Notes under the pieces: generated by a model
Database searches by the model: none
Seen by the model: the letters and a program-made list of their open reading frames with translations, nothing else
Told to the model about the DNA's origin: nothing
Made by a program: the position numbers and the translations under genes
NCBI RefSeq assembly: GCF_047948215.1
Contig: NC_134456.1
Span: forward strand, 58,109,029-58,173,028
Direction: 5' to 3'
Source of the DNA: Lycorma delicatula
Lineage: Eukaryota; Arthropoda; Insecta; Hemiptera; Fulgoridae
DNA length: 64,000 bases
Part shown: piece after piece, positions 1 to 13,096 of the stretch
Layout: each line of letters starts with the position of its first letter
Numbering within the stretch: position 1 is the stretch's first letter

Positions 1-151
1 TTATTATTTATTGAAAAATTGATTTACAATCAGAGATTAATAATTATTAATAAATCAATACATTTAAATTTAAAAAAAAAAAGAGATGAAGTCTGATTCG
101 AACCGATGTACCTTCCCCTTGTAAGATCCAAATATTTCATTAATTAAACTT

Positions 152-480
152 CTATTTCGCTATAACTCTGGAACCAATGAAAATAAGTACAACTGATTAT
201 GTATCGTTGAAAAGCTCTCAGTGAAGGCTTATTACTGCAGTTAAGAAAAGTCCAAAATCCACTTTTTTTTTTGATTTTGAGTTTTTATGGATACTTTTGG
301 TTCAGTCGATTGCAATCGAAAGAGGAGGTGCACAACTAGATATTACAACAGTCTAGAACCCAAACATTTCAACATCCTATGGCTAATCGTTTTACAGTTA
401 TGCCAGATACATACGTATGTACATACAGACGTCACGCCGAAACTAGTCAAAATGGAATCATGGATGATCAAAATGGATTT
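152..480 (+). repeat. Dispersed repeat R-330, copy 1
   Basis: About 330 bp matches 11897-12205 in the same orientation, including the segments TTTCGCTATAACTCTG, CGATTGCAATCG, GAGGAGGTGCACAACTAGAT and CACGCCGAAACTAGTCAAAA. It contains the 12-bp palindrome CGATTGCAATCG. No protein is recognisable in the short ORFs across it. Probably part of an interspersed transposable element of unknown class. Confidence 0.75.
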
Positions 481-2023
481 ATTTTAGATAACATCAGTGT
501 AAAATTGAAGACATTGTATACAAAGGAAGCGTGTATACAATTTCAAAACGCTGTAAAACAAATACCACTAATTTTATTTATAAATAACTATAAAAGTAAA
601 CAAAAACAAATTGGAAGAAGATATAACAAACAAAAATTCACGACGATGAAGGCTTAAACAACATGGATCATTTGATACGTTAAAAACATATTTTACATTT
701 TAATGGGATTACTAAATAAAATAAAAATGACAAACGTTCAAGGTATTTGTAAACATAATATTACGAAACTAGAATACAGTTTACTATCTATAACAAAAAA
801 AGTCTTTCTCATGTACGAAGATATAATGTAAGTAAATATTTTCTACTGATACAAACAAATAGAAACAGAGAGAAATATATCTAAATAAAAAATGTAAGAT
901 ATATTCAGAAAAAAAAACAGACGGTGACGGCTTACTTTAATTATGGGCAAGGGAAAATACTAAATTTTTCACTAGATTTTATATATTTGTCCTCACAAAA
1001 ATAAAATTCCCTTTAAATTGTGACAATTTTCCTTTACATGTCTATGATATAATAACTTAGGCTAATAAATAAATATAGAATGTTTCTTTAAAAAAAAAAA
1101 TCAAATTTAGGTACACTTCATAAGAAAGCTACCTATTGTAATGGGTACCATGATTCCACTTCCAGAAAATTTCAACATATCTTCCCGTTTCACACCTCCC
1201 AGACTACAAAACCACCATCAGTTCAAAAGTTTATATATATATATGATTTAATTACATATATTTAAACATTTTTTAAGAAAATAAAAATTAGACTTTGAAT
1301 AATTGAATTGCAAGGTTTTTCAGTGAAGCCAGAAAGTTTTGCAATGAAAAAGCTGAGCAAGGAATTCTATACTTGATCGGAATAGCCAGGCAAGTCATGC
1401 AGTATTTGTCCCTTACAACAGTCAGCAGCTTTTCTGATACTACTTTCAATGGATCTATTAAAAATATTACATTAGAATTTTTTTATTACATACGAACTAA
1501 ATAAAGTATTTTGATTTTTTATTAATAAAAATATTAACAATGTAACAAAATCTTCATTAACAGTGAATAATTCGTAACACAGCAACGTCATGTAATTTAA
1601 AGATTTAATTCTATTCAAATATCTAATAAAAGTGCACGTGTAAAATTTCCGTTAAACCTAAAAAAATACAAGTTACACACATTAAAAAATAAATTTTTAA
1701 TTAAGTAAAGAAAACAAAAGCTTCAAATATGGTAAAGATGTGATAAAGAAGACCTGGAAAAGACAAGTGGTACACATATACAATATTTATAATGGGTGTT
1801 TGTTTTAGAGTGATGGAATTTTGAATGGAAATAAAACACATGAAAAGGTAAGTTTGAAGACAATTTTGTTTTTATCTCAAAGATAATTTTTCACCATAAA
1901 AATTACGAAGTACTTTCAAGTTTGGTGAAGAGAACATTGATTTTTTGAATTATAAATGGTGTAATTATAAAAATATAAAATTTGTTGTGGCGTCATTTTT
2001 TCCATGATAATTTTCCAATGCCA
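481..2023. other. Gene-free AT-rich DNA
   Basis: Only short ORFs, A/T runs and a small TA microsatellite near 1230 are seen. No protein motif, RNA gene or named repeat was recognised. Confidence 0.5.
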
Positions 2024-5000
2024 ATTATAACAAAAATTCATGAATAAAGAAGTGAACAGTAACACAGAAATGGGTGAACCACATGGTTATTGTGGGGTAG
2101 AGATAAAGTGAGGTCGGGAGGAGGGCCCCCACCTCTAAAATTTTACAATAATTCATAAACCAAGAAGTAAAGAGGAAACCGAAATGGATGAATAACATGG
2201 TTATTCTGGGGTGGTGATAAAGTGAGGTGGGGAAGAGGGCCCCCACATCTAAAAATTTACAATAATTCATAAACCAAGATGTAAAAAGGAAACTGAAATG
2301 GATGAATAACATGGTTATTCTGGGGTGGCGATAAAGTGAGGTGGGGAGGAGGGCCCCCACCTCTAAAAATTTCCAATAATTCATAAATCAAGAAGTGAAG
2401 TCACACAGAAACGGATGAATAACATGGTTATTCTGGGGTGATGATAAAGTGAGGTGGGGAGGAGGGCCCCCACCTCTAAAAATTTCCAATAATTCATAAA
2501 TCAAGAAGTGAAGTCACACAGAAACGGATGAATAACATGGTTCTTCTGGGGTGGCGATAAAGTGAGGTGGGGGGGAGGGCCCCCACCTCTAAAAATTTCC
2601 AATAATTCATAAATCAAGAAGTGAAGTCACACAGAAACGGATGAATAACATGGTTATTCTGGGGTGAAGATAAAGTGAGGTGGAGAGGAGGGCCCCCACC
2701 TCTAAAAATTTCCAATAATTCATAAATCAAGAAGTGAAGTCACACAGAAACCGATGAATAACATGGTTATTCTGGGGTGAAGATAAAGTGAGGTGGGGAG
2801 GAGGGCCCCCACCTCTAAAAAATTTCCAATAATTCATAAATCAAGAAGTGAAGTCACACAGAAACGGATGAATAACATGGTTATTCTGGGGTGATGATAA
2901 AGTGAGGTGGGGAGGAGGGCCCCCACCTCTAAAAATTTCCAATAATTCATAAATCAAGAAGTGAAGTCACACAGAAACGGATGAATAACATGGTTATTCT
3001 GGGGTGATGATAAAGTGTGGTGGGGAGGAGGGCCCCCACCTCTAAAAATTTCCATTAATTCATAAAGCAAGAAGTGAAGTCACACAGAAACGGATGAATA
3101 ACATGGTTATTCTGGGGTGGTGATAAAGTGAGGTGGGGAGGAGGGCCCTCACCTCTAAAAATTTCCAATAATTCATAAATCAAGAAGTGAAGTCACACAG
3201 AAACGGATGAATAACATGGTTATTCTGGGGTGAAGATAAAGTGAGGTGGGGAGGAGGGCCCCCACCTCTAAAAATTTCCAATAATTCATAAATCAAGAAG
3301 CGAAGTCACACAGAAACGGATGAATAACATGGTTATTCTGGGGTGGCGATAAAGTGAGTTGGGGAGGAGGGCCCCCACCTCTAAAAATTTCCAATGATTC
3401 ATAAATCAAGAAACGAAGTCACACAGAAACGGATGAATAACATGGTTATTCTGGGGTGGCGATAAAGTGAGGTGGGGAGGAGGGCCCCCACCTCTAAAAA
3501 TTTCCAATAATTCATAAAGCAAGAAGCGAAGTCACACAGAAACGGATGAATAACATGGTTATTCTGGGGTGGCGATAAAGTGAGGTGGGGAGGAGGGCCC
3601 CCACCTCTAAAAATTTCCATTAATTCATAAAGCAAGAAGTGCAGTCACACAGAAACGGTTGAATAACATGGTTATTCTGGGGTGGAGATAAAGTGAGGTG
3701 GGGAGGAGGGCCCCCACCTCTAAAAATTTCCAATAATTCATAAATCAAGAAGTGAAGTCACACAGAAACGGATGAATAACATGGTTATTCTGGGGTGGCG
3801 ATAAAGTGAGGTGGGGAGAAGGGCCCCCACCTCTAAAAATTTCCATTAATTCATAAAGCAAGAAGTGAAGTCACACAGAAACGGATGAAATACATGGTTA
3901 TTCTGGGGTGGCGATAAAGTGAGGTGGGGAGGAGGGCCCCCACCTATAAAAATTTCCAATAATTCATAAATCAAGAAGTGAAGTCACACAGAAACGGATG
4001 AATAACATGGTTATTCTGGGGTGGCGATAAAGTGAGGTGGGGAGGAGGGCCCCCACCTCTAAAAATTTCCAATAATTCATAAATCAAGAAGTGAAGTCAC
4101 ACAGAAACGGATGAATAACATGGTTATTCTGGGGTGAAGATAAAGTGAGGTGGGGAGGAGGGCCCCCACCTCTAAAAATTTCCAATAATTCATAAATCAA
4201 GAAGTGAAGTCACACAGAAACCGATGAATAACATGGTTATTCTGGGGTGAAGATAAAGTGAGGTGGGGAGGAGGGCCCCCACCTCTAAAAATTTCCAATA
4301 ATTCATAAATCAAGAAGTGAAGTCACACAGAAACGGATGAATAACATAATTATTCTAGGGTGGCGATAAAGTGAGGTGGGGGAGGAGGGCCCCCACCTCT
4401 AAAAATTTCCATTAATTCATAAAGCAAGAAGTGAAGTCACACAGAAACGGATGAATAACATGGTTATTCTGGGGTGGTGATAAAGTGAGGTGGGGAGGAG
4501 GGCCCCCACCTCTAAAAATTTCCAATAATTCATAAATCAAGAAGTGAAGTCACACAGAAACGGATGAATAACATGGTTATTCTGGGGTGAAGATAAAGTG
4601 AGGTGGAGAGGAGGGCCCCCACCTCTAAAAATTTCCAATAATTCATAAATCAAGAAGTGAAGTCACACAGAAACCGATGAATAACATGGTTATTCTGGGG
4701 TGAAGATAAAGTGTGGTGGGGAGGAGGGCCCCCACCTCTAAAAAATTTCCAATAATTCATAAATCAAGAAGTGAAGTCACACAGAAACGGATGAATAACA
4801 TGGTTATTCTGGGGTGCCGATAAAGTGAGGTGGGGAGGAGGGCCCCCACCTCTAAAAATTTCCATTAATTCATAAAGCAAGAAGTGAAGTCACACAGAAA
4901 CGGATGAATAACATGGTTATTCTGGGGTGGCGATAAAGTGAGGTGGGGAGGAGGGCCCCCACCTCTAAAAATTTCCATTAATTCATAAAGCAAGAAGTGA

Positions 5001-8000
5001 AGTCACACAGAAACGGATGAATAACATGGTTATTCTGGGGTGGAGATAAAGTGAGGTGGGGAGGGCCCCCACCTCTAAAAATTTCCAATAATTCATAAAT
5101 CAAGAAGTGAAGTCACACAGAAACGGATGAATAACATGGTTATTCTGGGGTGATGATAAAGTGAGGTGGGGAGGAGGGCCCCCACCTCTAAAAATTTCCA
5201 ATAATTCATAAATCAAGAAGTGAAGTCACACAGAAACGGATGAATAACATGGTTATTCTGGGGTGGCGATAAAGTGAGGTGGGGAGGAGGGCCCCCACCT
5301 CTAAAAATTTCCATTAATTCATAAAGCAAGAAGTGAAGTCACACAGAAACGGATGAATAACATGGTTATTCTGGGGTGGCGATAAAGTGAGGTGGGGAGG
5401 AGGGCCCCCACCTCTAAAAATTTCCAATAATTCATAAATCAAGAAGTGAAGTCACACAGAAACCGATGAATAACATGGTTATTCTGGGGTGAAGATAAAG
5501 TGAGGTGGGGAGGAGGGCCCCCACCTCTAAAAATTTCCAATAATTCATAAATCAAGAAGTGAAGTCACACAGAAACGGATGAATAACATAATTATTCTGG
5601 GGTGGCGATAAAGTGAGGTGGGGGAGGAGGGCCCCCACCTCTAAAAATTTCCATTAATTCATAAAGCAAGAAGTGAAGTCACACAGAAACAGATGAATAA
5701 CATGGTTATTCTGGGGTGGCGATAAAGTGAGGTGGGGAGGAGGGCCCCCACCTCTAAAAATTTCCATTAATTCATAAAGCAAGAAGTGAAGTCACACAGA
5801 AACGGATGAATAACATGGTTATTCTGGGGTGGTGATAAAGTGAGGTGGGGAGGAGGGCCCCCACCTCTAAAAATTTCCAATAATTCATAAATCAAGAAGT
5901 GAAGTCACACAGAAACCGATGAATAACATGGTTATTCTGGGGTGAAGATAAAGTGAGGTGGGGAGGAGGGCCCCCACCTCTAAAAATTTCCAATAATTCA
6001 TAAATCAAGAAGTGAAGTCACACAGAAACGGATGAATAACATAATTATTCTAGGGTGGCGATAAAGTGAGGTGGGGGAGGAGGGCCCCCACCTCTAAAAA
6101 TTTCCATTAATTCATAAAGCAAGAAGTGAAGTCACACAGAAACGGATGAATAACATGGTTATTCTGGGGTGAAGATAAAGTGAGGTGGAGAGGAGGGCCC
6201 CCACCTCTAAAAATTTCCAATAATTCATAAATCAAGAAGTGAAGTCACACAGAAACCGATGAATAACATGGTTATTCTTGGGTGGTGATAAAGTGAGGTG
6301 GGGAGGAGGGCCCCCACCTCTAAAAATTTCCATTAATTCATAAAGCAAGAAGTGAAGTCACACAGAAACGGATGAATAACATGGTTATTCTGGGGTGGTG
6401 ATAAAGTGAGGTGGGGAGGAGGGCCCCCACCTCTAAAAATTTCCAATAATTCATAAATCAAGAAGTGAAGTCACACAGAAACGGATGAATAACATGGTTA
6501 TTCTGGGGTGGCGATAAAGTGAGGTGGGGAGGAGGGCCCCCACCTCTAAAAATTTCCAATAATTCATAAATCAAGAAGTGAAGTCACACAGAAACGGATG
6601 AATAACATGGTTATTCTGGGGTGGTGATAAAGTGAGGTGGGGAGGAGGGCCCCCACCTCTAAAAATTTCCAATAATTCATAAATCAAGAAGTGAAGTCAC
6701 ACAGAAACGGATGAATAACATGGTTATTCTTGGGTGGTGATAAAGTGAGGTGGGGAGGAGGGCCCCCACCTCTAAAAATTTCCATTAATTCATAAAGCAA
6801 GAAGTGAAGTCACACAGAAACGGATGAATAACATGGTTATTCTGGGGTGGTGATAAAGTGAGGTGGGGAGGAGGGCCCCCACCTCTAAAAATTTCCAATA
6901 ATTCATAAATCAAGAAGTGAAGTCACACAGAAACGGATGAATAACATGGTTATTCTGGGGTGAAGATAAAGTGAGGTGGGGAGGAGGGCCCCCACCTCTA
7001 AAAATTTCCAATAATTCATAAATCAAGAAGTGAAGTCACACAGAAACGGATGAATAACATGATTATTCTGGGGTGGCGATAAAGTGAGGTGGGGAGGAGG
7101 GCCCCCACCTCTAAAAATTTCCATTAATTCATAAAGCAAGAAGTGAAGTCACACAGAAACGGATGAATAACATGGTTATTCTGGGGTGAAGATAAAGTGA
7201 GGTGGGGAGGAGGGCCCCCACCTCTAAAAATTTCCAATAATTCATAAATCAAGAAGTGAAGTCACACAGAAACCGATGAATAACATGGTTATTCTGGGGT
7301 GAAGATAAAGTGAGGTGGGGAGGAGGGCCCCAACCTCTAAAAATTTCCAATAATTCATAAATCAAGAAGTGAAGTCACACAGAAACGGATGAATAACATA
7401 ATTATTCTGGGGTGGCGATAATGTGAGGTGGGGGAGGAGGGCCCCCACCTCTAAAAATTTCCATTAATTCATAAAGCAAGAAGTGAAGTCACACAGAAAC
7501 GGATGAATAACATGGTTATTCTGGGGTGGTGATAAAGTGAGGTGGGGAGGAGGGCCCCCACCTCTAAAAATTTCCAATAATTCATAAATCAAGAAGTGAA
7601 GTCACACAGAAACGGATGAATAACATGGTTATTCTGGGGTGAAGATAAAGTGAGGTGGAGAGGAGGGCCCCCACCTCTAAAAATTTCCAATAATTCATAA
7701 ATCAAGAAGTGAAGTCACACAGAAACCGATGAATAACATGGTTATTCTGGGGTGAAGATAAAGTGAGGTGGGGAGGAGGGCCCCCACCTCTAAAAAATTT
7801 CCAATAATTCATAAATCAAGAAGTGAAGTCACACAGAAACGGATGAATAACATGGTTATTCTGGGGTGATGATAAAGTGAGGTGGGGAGGAGGGCCCCCA
7901 CCTCTAAAAATTTCCAATAATTCATAAATCAAGAAGTGAAGTCACACAGAAACGGATGAATAACATGGTTATTCTGGGGTGGTGATAAAGTGAGGTGGGG

Positions 8001-8395
8001 AGGAGGGCCCCCACCTCTAAAAATTTCCAATAATTCATAAATCAAGAAGTGAAGTCACACAGAAACGGATGGATAACATGGTTATTCTGGGGTGGTGATA
8101 AAGTGAGGTGGGGAGGAGGGCCCCCACCTCTAAAAATTTCCAATAATTCGTAAATCAAGAAGTGAAGTCACACAGAAACGGATGAATAACATGGTAATTC
8201 TGGGGTGATGATAAAGTGAGATGGGGAGGAGGGCCCCCACCTCTAAAATTTTACAATATGTCATAAACCAAGAAGTGAAGAGGAAACCGAAATGGATGAA
8301 TAACAGGTTATTCTGGGGTGACGATAAAGTGAGGTGGGGAGGAGGGCCTCCACCTCTAAAAATTTACAATAATTCATAAACCATGAAGTGAAGAG
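2024..8395. repeat. 113-bp tandem (minisatellite/satellite) array, about 56 copies
   Basis: A 113-bp unit runs in direct tandem for 6.4 kb. Landmarks per unit are AATAATTCATAAATCAAGAA, GTCACACAGAAACGGATGAA, TAACATGGTTATTCTGGGGT, GATAAAGTGAGGTGGGGAGG and AGGGCCCCCACCTCTAAAAA. Internal units differ by a few substitutions or 1-bp indels. The first three or so and last two units share an older-looking variant (AGGAAACCGAAATGG in place of CACACAGAAACGG). Each unit carries GAGGTGGGG..GGGCCCCCACCTC, able to fold as a hairpin. Because 113 is not a multiple of three, the frame shifts at each unit, so the short minus-strand ORFs over it are not genes. Confidence 0.97.
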
Positions 8396-9592
8396 GATTT
8401 ATGAAGAGTAAAACAGAAATAGAAGAACAATATAAAACTAATGTAAAAAACATAGAGACTAAAACCCAAAGGAAATAATTATTAAACGGAAAGAAACCAG
8501 TTAACACTAATAATGTAAGAAGAAAGCTATTAAGTAAAAAAAAAACAAAAACAGAAATAGTACCATAATGACAAAAGTGGGCCACCGTGCCGAAAATTCA
8601 AGATCTTAATGAGTTATTTTTTAATGAAAGTAACTAATGAAATTGAATACATTTATTCGAAATAGTGTCATTTGTATTGAAAATATTTTACTTTTTAATA
8701 AAATTAATATCTTCTTATATTTTGTACTAAATTTTTAAGTAAATTATTTTGCAATTCAGTTAATTTACTTTTATAAACCCAATATATTTAATAAAGAGAA
8801 AAATATTTATAGAATTTTATTCTTTGTTTTTTTAAAATAAATCACCTCTTAAATGTTTGAACATGGTTTAATTTCTTAAGATTTTTATTTTGTTGGTACG
8901 TCATTAATCTTCTAAAGACTGAAAGTTTTCAAACTAATTTCACTAAAATTTCATCCATTTTTCTTCCATATCTTGTTTTTAAATGCGTAAATATCGTTTC
9001 AGTTATTTTATATTACAAGTGTTTGGAGTCTCCCTGAGATCCAATTTTAAGTACTACTTTTAAGTGAATAATACACTGTAGTTATAAACAAAATATTTAC
9101 ACCGAAACAAGACTAGTCGAAAAAGGTTGAATCAGTTAATTAGCAACACTGAAGCATTCTGTACTGTTCAAAGAAAACACTTTTTACTGTTCAAAAGAAA
9201 GGCTTTAAAACCTAGAGGAAGAAGAAATCAGACTTGTAAATTGTAAATACATTTAAAGAAATAAAAAAAAAAACAATCAATAAATTAATGTAAAATTTAT
9301 TGCCTGTATTTCTTTATAAATATTGAAAAATTACTTTGATTCATTTAAATATATTTTTTCCAAAAAAAAAAACATTGTCATCAAAGATTTTTTAGGATTT
9401 TTTGTAAGTGTAACAGGGATCAAAGGTAGATATGAAATGGATTTCATGTTGGTCATTCATCCTTGTCTTAGTCTATAGCGGGTACTATATTTTTATAGAG
9501 ATTAAAATTATTTAGATATAATAAATTATTATAAATTAATAAATAATAATTGATGTATCTATATATCTATAATATAATTTATAAATAATAAT
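8396..9592. other. Gene-free AT-rich DNA right of the satellite
   Basis: A/T-rich sequence with poly-A and poly-T runs. The 73-residue minus-strand ORF at 8364-8585 starts beside the array and has no recognisable domain. Confidence 0.5.
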
Positions 9593-9852
9593 CGGTCAGC
9601 TAATTTGGAAGTCGAGAGTTCCAGCGTTCAAGTCCTGGTAAAGTCAGTTATTTTTACACGGATTTGAATACTAGATCGTGGATACCGTTGTTCTTTGGTG
9701 GTTGGTTTTCAATTAACCACACATCTCAGGAACTGTCGAACTGAAACTGCACAAAACTTAACTTCATTTACACTCATACATATCGTCCTCATTCATCCCC
9801 TGAAGTATTATCTGAAAGGTAATTACCGGAGGCTAAACAGGAAAAAGAAAGA
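9593..9852 (+). repeat. SINE-A copy, head-truncated
   Basis: Matches the SINE-A copy at 61199-61492 from the palindromic arm onward: GTCGAGAGTTCCAGCGTTCA (B-box region), the middle segment TTCTTTGGTGGTTGG, and the tail GGTAATTACCGGAGGCTAAA. The tRNA A-box end is missing. The ORF starting at 9695 is a by-product. Confidence 0.8.
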
Positions 9853-10079
9853 TATAAGCAATTGGAAATTTTGTTGAGTCTTTATTATTTTTTAAAACGT
9901 TAAATTCATTTGCAATGCTTCAGAAAATTATTCAGTTCAGTGAAAGAAATTTTTCGGTCTGTGTTACTGTGTTATTCCATTTGGTGCAATACAGTTTTAT
10001 AATTCATTTCAATAAATTCAGTTATTTTCATTAATATTAATAATTTACCCTGTGTTTTTGTGGGAATCGGGTTTTAACA

Positions 10080-10840
10080 ATGAGTCATTCTGTCGTAAAA
10101 CATAAACCGGGAAAACCTTTACGTAGCTCAGGGGAAATATAATCCACAACGTAACCTAAAACAAGATAACCCTGAAACTGTTTGTCAGAGACATTGCTCG
10201 GAAAACAAGTATGCAACAGGCGTTAACGAAAGAACAATTTTTAATATAATAAAGAAACACAAAATTTATGGTAAACATTTTAGCCCTAAAAAAATTCGAA
10301 AGTGTGTGAAAAGGATTGAAAAATTGGACGATTTTACTAAAACCGCTATCAGACAAAAGTTCATTCCTTTTATTTTACTAACATGCTTCCTAACTTGAAC
10401 AAGATATTAAATGTCATGAATACAGATTCTGGACTGCCGAATTTTTCTAGAAGTACTATAAATCATCGTACTTGAAATTCACTGAATTTTTGTTTCATCT
10501 CCAGATAAAATAATTCTTTATTGATTAAACGTGAAGATGTTATTTCGTAGCGTAGGGAATATTTAAGAGTAAATAAACAATTCTGTGAAGAGAGTAAGAC
10601 GAATTTATTATTTAGATGGAATGGGTTAATGCGGGACATGTACGAAATTGTTGTTGAGGATCCGTCATAATAATAGACCATTGGCTGAAAACTAAAAAAA
10701 TTCCAAACGCTTCGACCCGAAATCGAAAATTTCCGAATGGTTAAAATCAAGTACACCGAAGGAATGTTAAGAGTAGAACTTATAAGATTAGTAAAATCAG
10801 TTAAACAAAAATATTTTTATTATATAGCAAAATTAAAATG
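10080..10840 (+). pseudogene. Decayed DDE-type transposase remnant
   Basis: In shifting plus-strand frames the translation resembles a transposase family common in hemipteran and other insect genomes. Pieces seen in order are KRIEKLDDFTKTAIRQK, an LNKILNVMNTDSGLPNFS segment, SRSTINH, a WVNAGHVRN-like piece near 10620, a KSKISEW piece near 10730, and EGMLRVELIRLVKSVKQKY at 10760-10815. Stops and frameshifts interrupt every segment and the metal-binding residues cannot all be placed. Recognition rests on remembered family pattern, so the exact superfamily is open. It cannot make a protein now. Confidence 0.6.
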
Positions 10841-11896
10841 TGCCGCCATCATTTTCGAGATATATCACAAAAACTCAAGTTCACTGTTTATTCCTTGTGG
10901 GGAAATCAAAATAAAACCTTGAATGAGTCCCCTAGTTCCAACCGCCGGACCAATTTCGCCAAAGTTTTCTTTATATGAAAGCTAATGACCCCTATATATG
11001 TTATCAATGATCGCCTGCCCCACCTCATTTTTGAGAGATATCGAATAAATAATCTGATATACTATTATCATTATCCTTTAAAACTAGTATATCAATAGTA
11101 AACTTCAATATTTTTGAAATAACACAAATGAATAAACAAAAGAAAATAAATATAAAATTTTAAAAATGGCTAAAATTAAAAAATTAAAATGAACGAAAAA
11201 AGTGAAGAAAATCTCATAAAGCGAGATCCAGCGTTTTGTCCATGCATGAAATATGCAGCTCTCAACCTGTAAACACTTATGTTGCCGTATAAAAGCCGTT
11301 CAGATAACCGGACAAGGTCACTACTCTTATAGTGACTCGTCCACAACATTGTTTATCTTTTGTTGGTTGAAGGGGTGGTTATGCAGAGTGTAGTTTACAA
11401 TACTAAGCCGCATACTGAACATATGGTCTCCCCTCTACTTATAACACGGCGACCCGTGACGTAATCCACTTTGCTAGCCTATTTCTCAGCGTCTACGCAT
11501 AAGATATTTCACGCTTCCACGTTTTCCTCCATGTTTAAACCTAAATTTTGTTGCTGAGATAGATTTCTTAAGACTGTACAGGGTTAAGACTCCTACTTAC
11601 TGAATAAATAGAAGTGTGTTCTTTTAAATACTTGATCAAAATTTGCTATCCAATACTTTCTTTACTTCACACATGAAAGTAAAAACAAGTATAAATTTTT
11701 CACACCTTCATATTTGTGAAAAAATTCAAAATCGATTAAACCAATTTTCACATATTATGTTAATCATAATTTATAATCTTATTTGATGTTGGTTCCTTTT
11801 CAGAATCTGTTGCGATTAAAAAGTAACATATTTTTCTAATTTTCAATTTAAAAATTTTATTTAAAAATCTGCAGGTTTATGACTTTAATAAATAAC
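10841..11896. other. Intergenic DNA with a GC-richer unclassified block
   Basis: Sequence after the transposase remnant includes a less AT-rich block at about 11219-11600 with no ORF or RNA fold that I recognise. It may be part of an unclassified transposon. Confidence 0.4.
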
Positions 11897-12205
11897 TTTT
11901 ATTTCGCTATAACTCTGCAGCCAATGAAAATAAGTACAACTTGATTATGTATTGTTGAAAAGCTCTCAATGAGGGCTTATTACTGCAGTTAAAAAAAATT
12001 CAAAACTCAATTTTTTTTGGATACTTTTGGTTCAGTCGATTGCAATCGAAAGAGGAGGTGCACAACTAGATGTTATAACAGTCCTAAATCAAAAATTTCT
12101 ATATACTACAGCTAATCGTTTTTGAGTTATACGAGATATATACGTACGTACAGTCGTCACGCCGAAACTAGTCAAAATGGATTCAGGGATGGTCAAAATG
12201 GATAT
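11897..12205 (+). repeat. Dispersed repeat R-330, copy 2
   Basis: Direct copy of the 152-480 repeat with scattered substitutions and small indels, including the shared GGTTCAGTCGATTGCAATCG block at about 12028. Copy 2 lacks roughly 20 bases of T-rich sequence present in copy 1. Confidence 0.75.
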
Positions 12206-12659
12206 TTCCATTTTCTCATAAACTTACGTTTTTCTTTATCTGTTCATATTGTTCCAAGAAACTTAAGGGCAGATTTCATTTTAGACCAATTAGACAAATG
12301 GCCTCAACCCAGCGTAATTCGTCAGCCTTTCTTTTTTTAGATCTTTAGCGTCAAACATGATTCTATGTAAAAGTTCACTAGGATTCATTTTTTCCAAAAC
12401 TTTGTTCTAATTAAACAATATTCTTACTTTCTTTTACTTCGATCCAGTTAATGTTAATCTTATTTTCACAAGATGCTTGAAGGAATATATTAGCTAGTTT
12501 TATATGAATTTTCATTGATTTTCTTGTTACCATCACTTTTTTTGTTACCATTTAGGGAAAGTTTATTTATATGCTATAATCACAAATAGAGATAGCTTTG
12601 TATAGTATTACATTGTTTTATCTTTGAGAATTAAATAGAATATAAAAACAGACTTGAAA

Positions 12660-13096
12660 ACAGACGGAAAAATACAACATCAATTTTCTGCCATAACTCA
12701 GCTATTTGTTAACTTATTTAAAAAAAATAAAATGTCATTTTGTTCAAAATAAAAGGCTTAATATTTTGTAAATAACATAAATTTTGATAAAACTAATATT
12801 TAAGAGTTATAACGGATTAAAAAATAAACATGGCCGCCATGTTGTAATTTGCAAAAGTATTTAATTCCTGATTTTTTTCTAATTTTAAAACTTTATTACC
12901 AAGATGCTTACCAAATATTAATGTAATTCGTCTATTTGAACTTGAGATATAAATATTTATATAAAAATAACAAAATGGCGGACAGAGAGAGAACGAAGGA
13001 GAAATCGCCATTTTTCCTAAGGATATTTTTTGTTTAGTTTTACGAATAGAATCCGAAAAAGTAGAGCCAGCCCACCATTTTATAAACACTCTGTAT
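12660..13096 (-). mobile_element. Possible non-autonomous DNA transposon fragment
   Basis: Contains internal ATGGCCGCCATGTTG and AAAATGGCGGACAG motifs and ends CCATTTTATAAACACTCTGTATAC. On the minus strand this end reads TACAGAGTGTTTATAAAATG, which has the form of a Tc1/mariner terminus beside a TA. I could not find a matching left terminus, so boundaries are uncertain. The 90-residue ORF across it has no recognisable domain. Confidence 0.4.

Noticed and set aside
85..140. tRNA gene on the minus strand (GGTTCGAATCAGAC B-box)
   Set aside because: Only the B-box side is seen and no acceptor or anticodon arm forms. It may be a SINE scrap.
2025..3635. Minus-strand ORFs (119 and 78 residues) with repeated YWKFLEVGALLPTS-like peptides
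   Set aside because: They are translations of the 113-bp satellite. The period is not divisible by three and the frames close after a few units.
2024..8395. CRISPR-like array
   Set aside because: Units are contiguous 113-bp tandem copies without unique spacers, in eukaryotic DNA.
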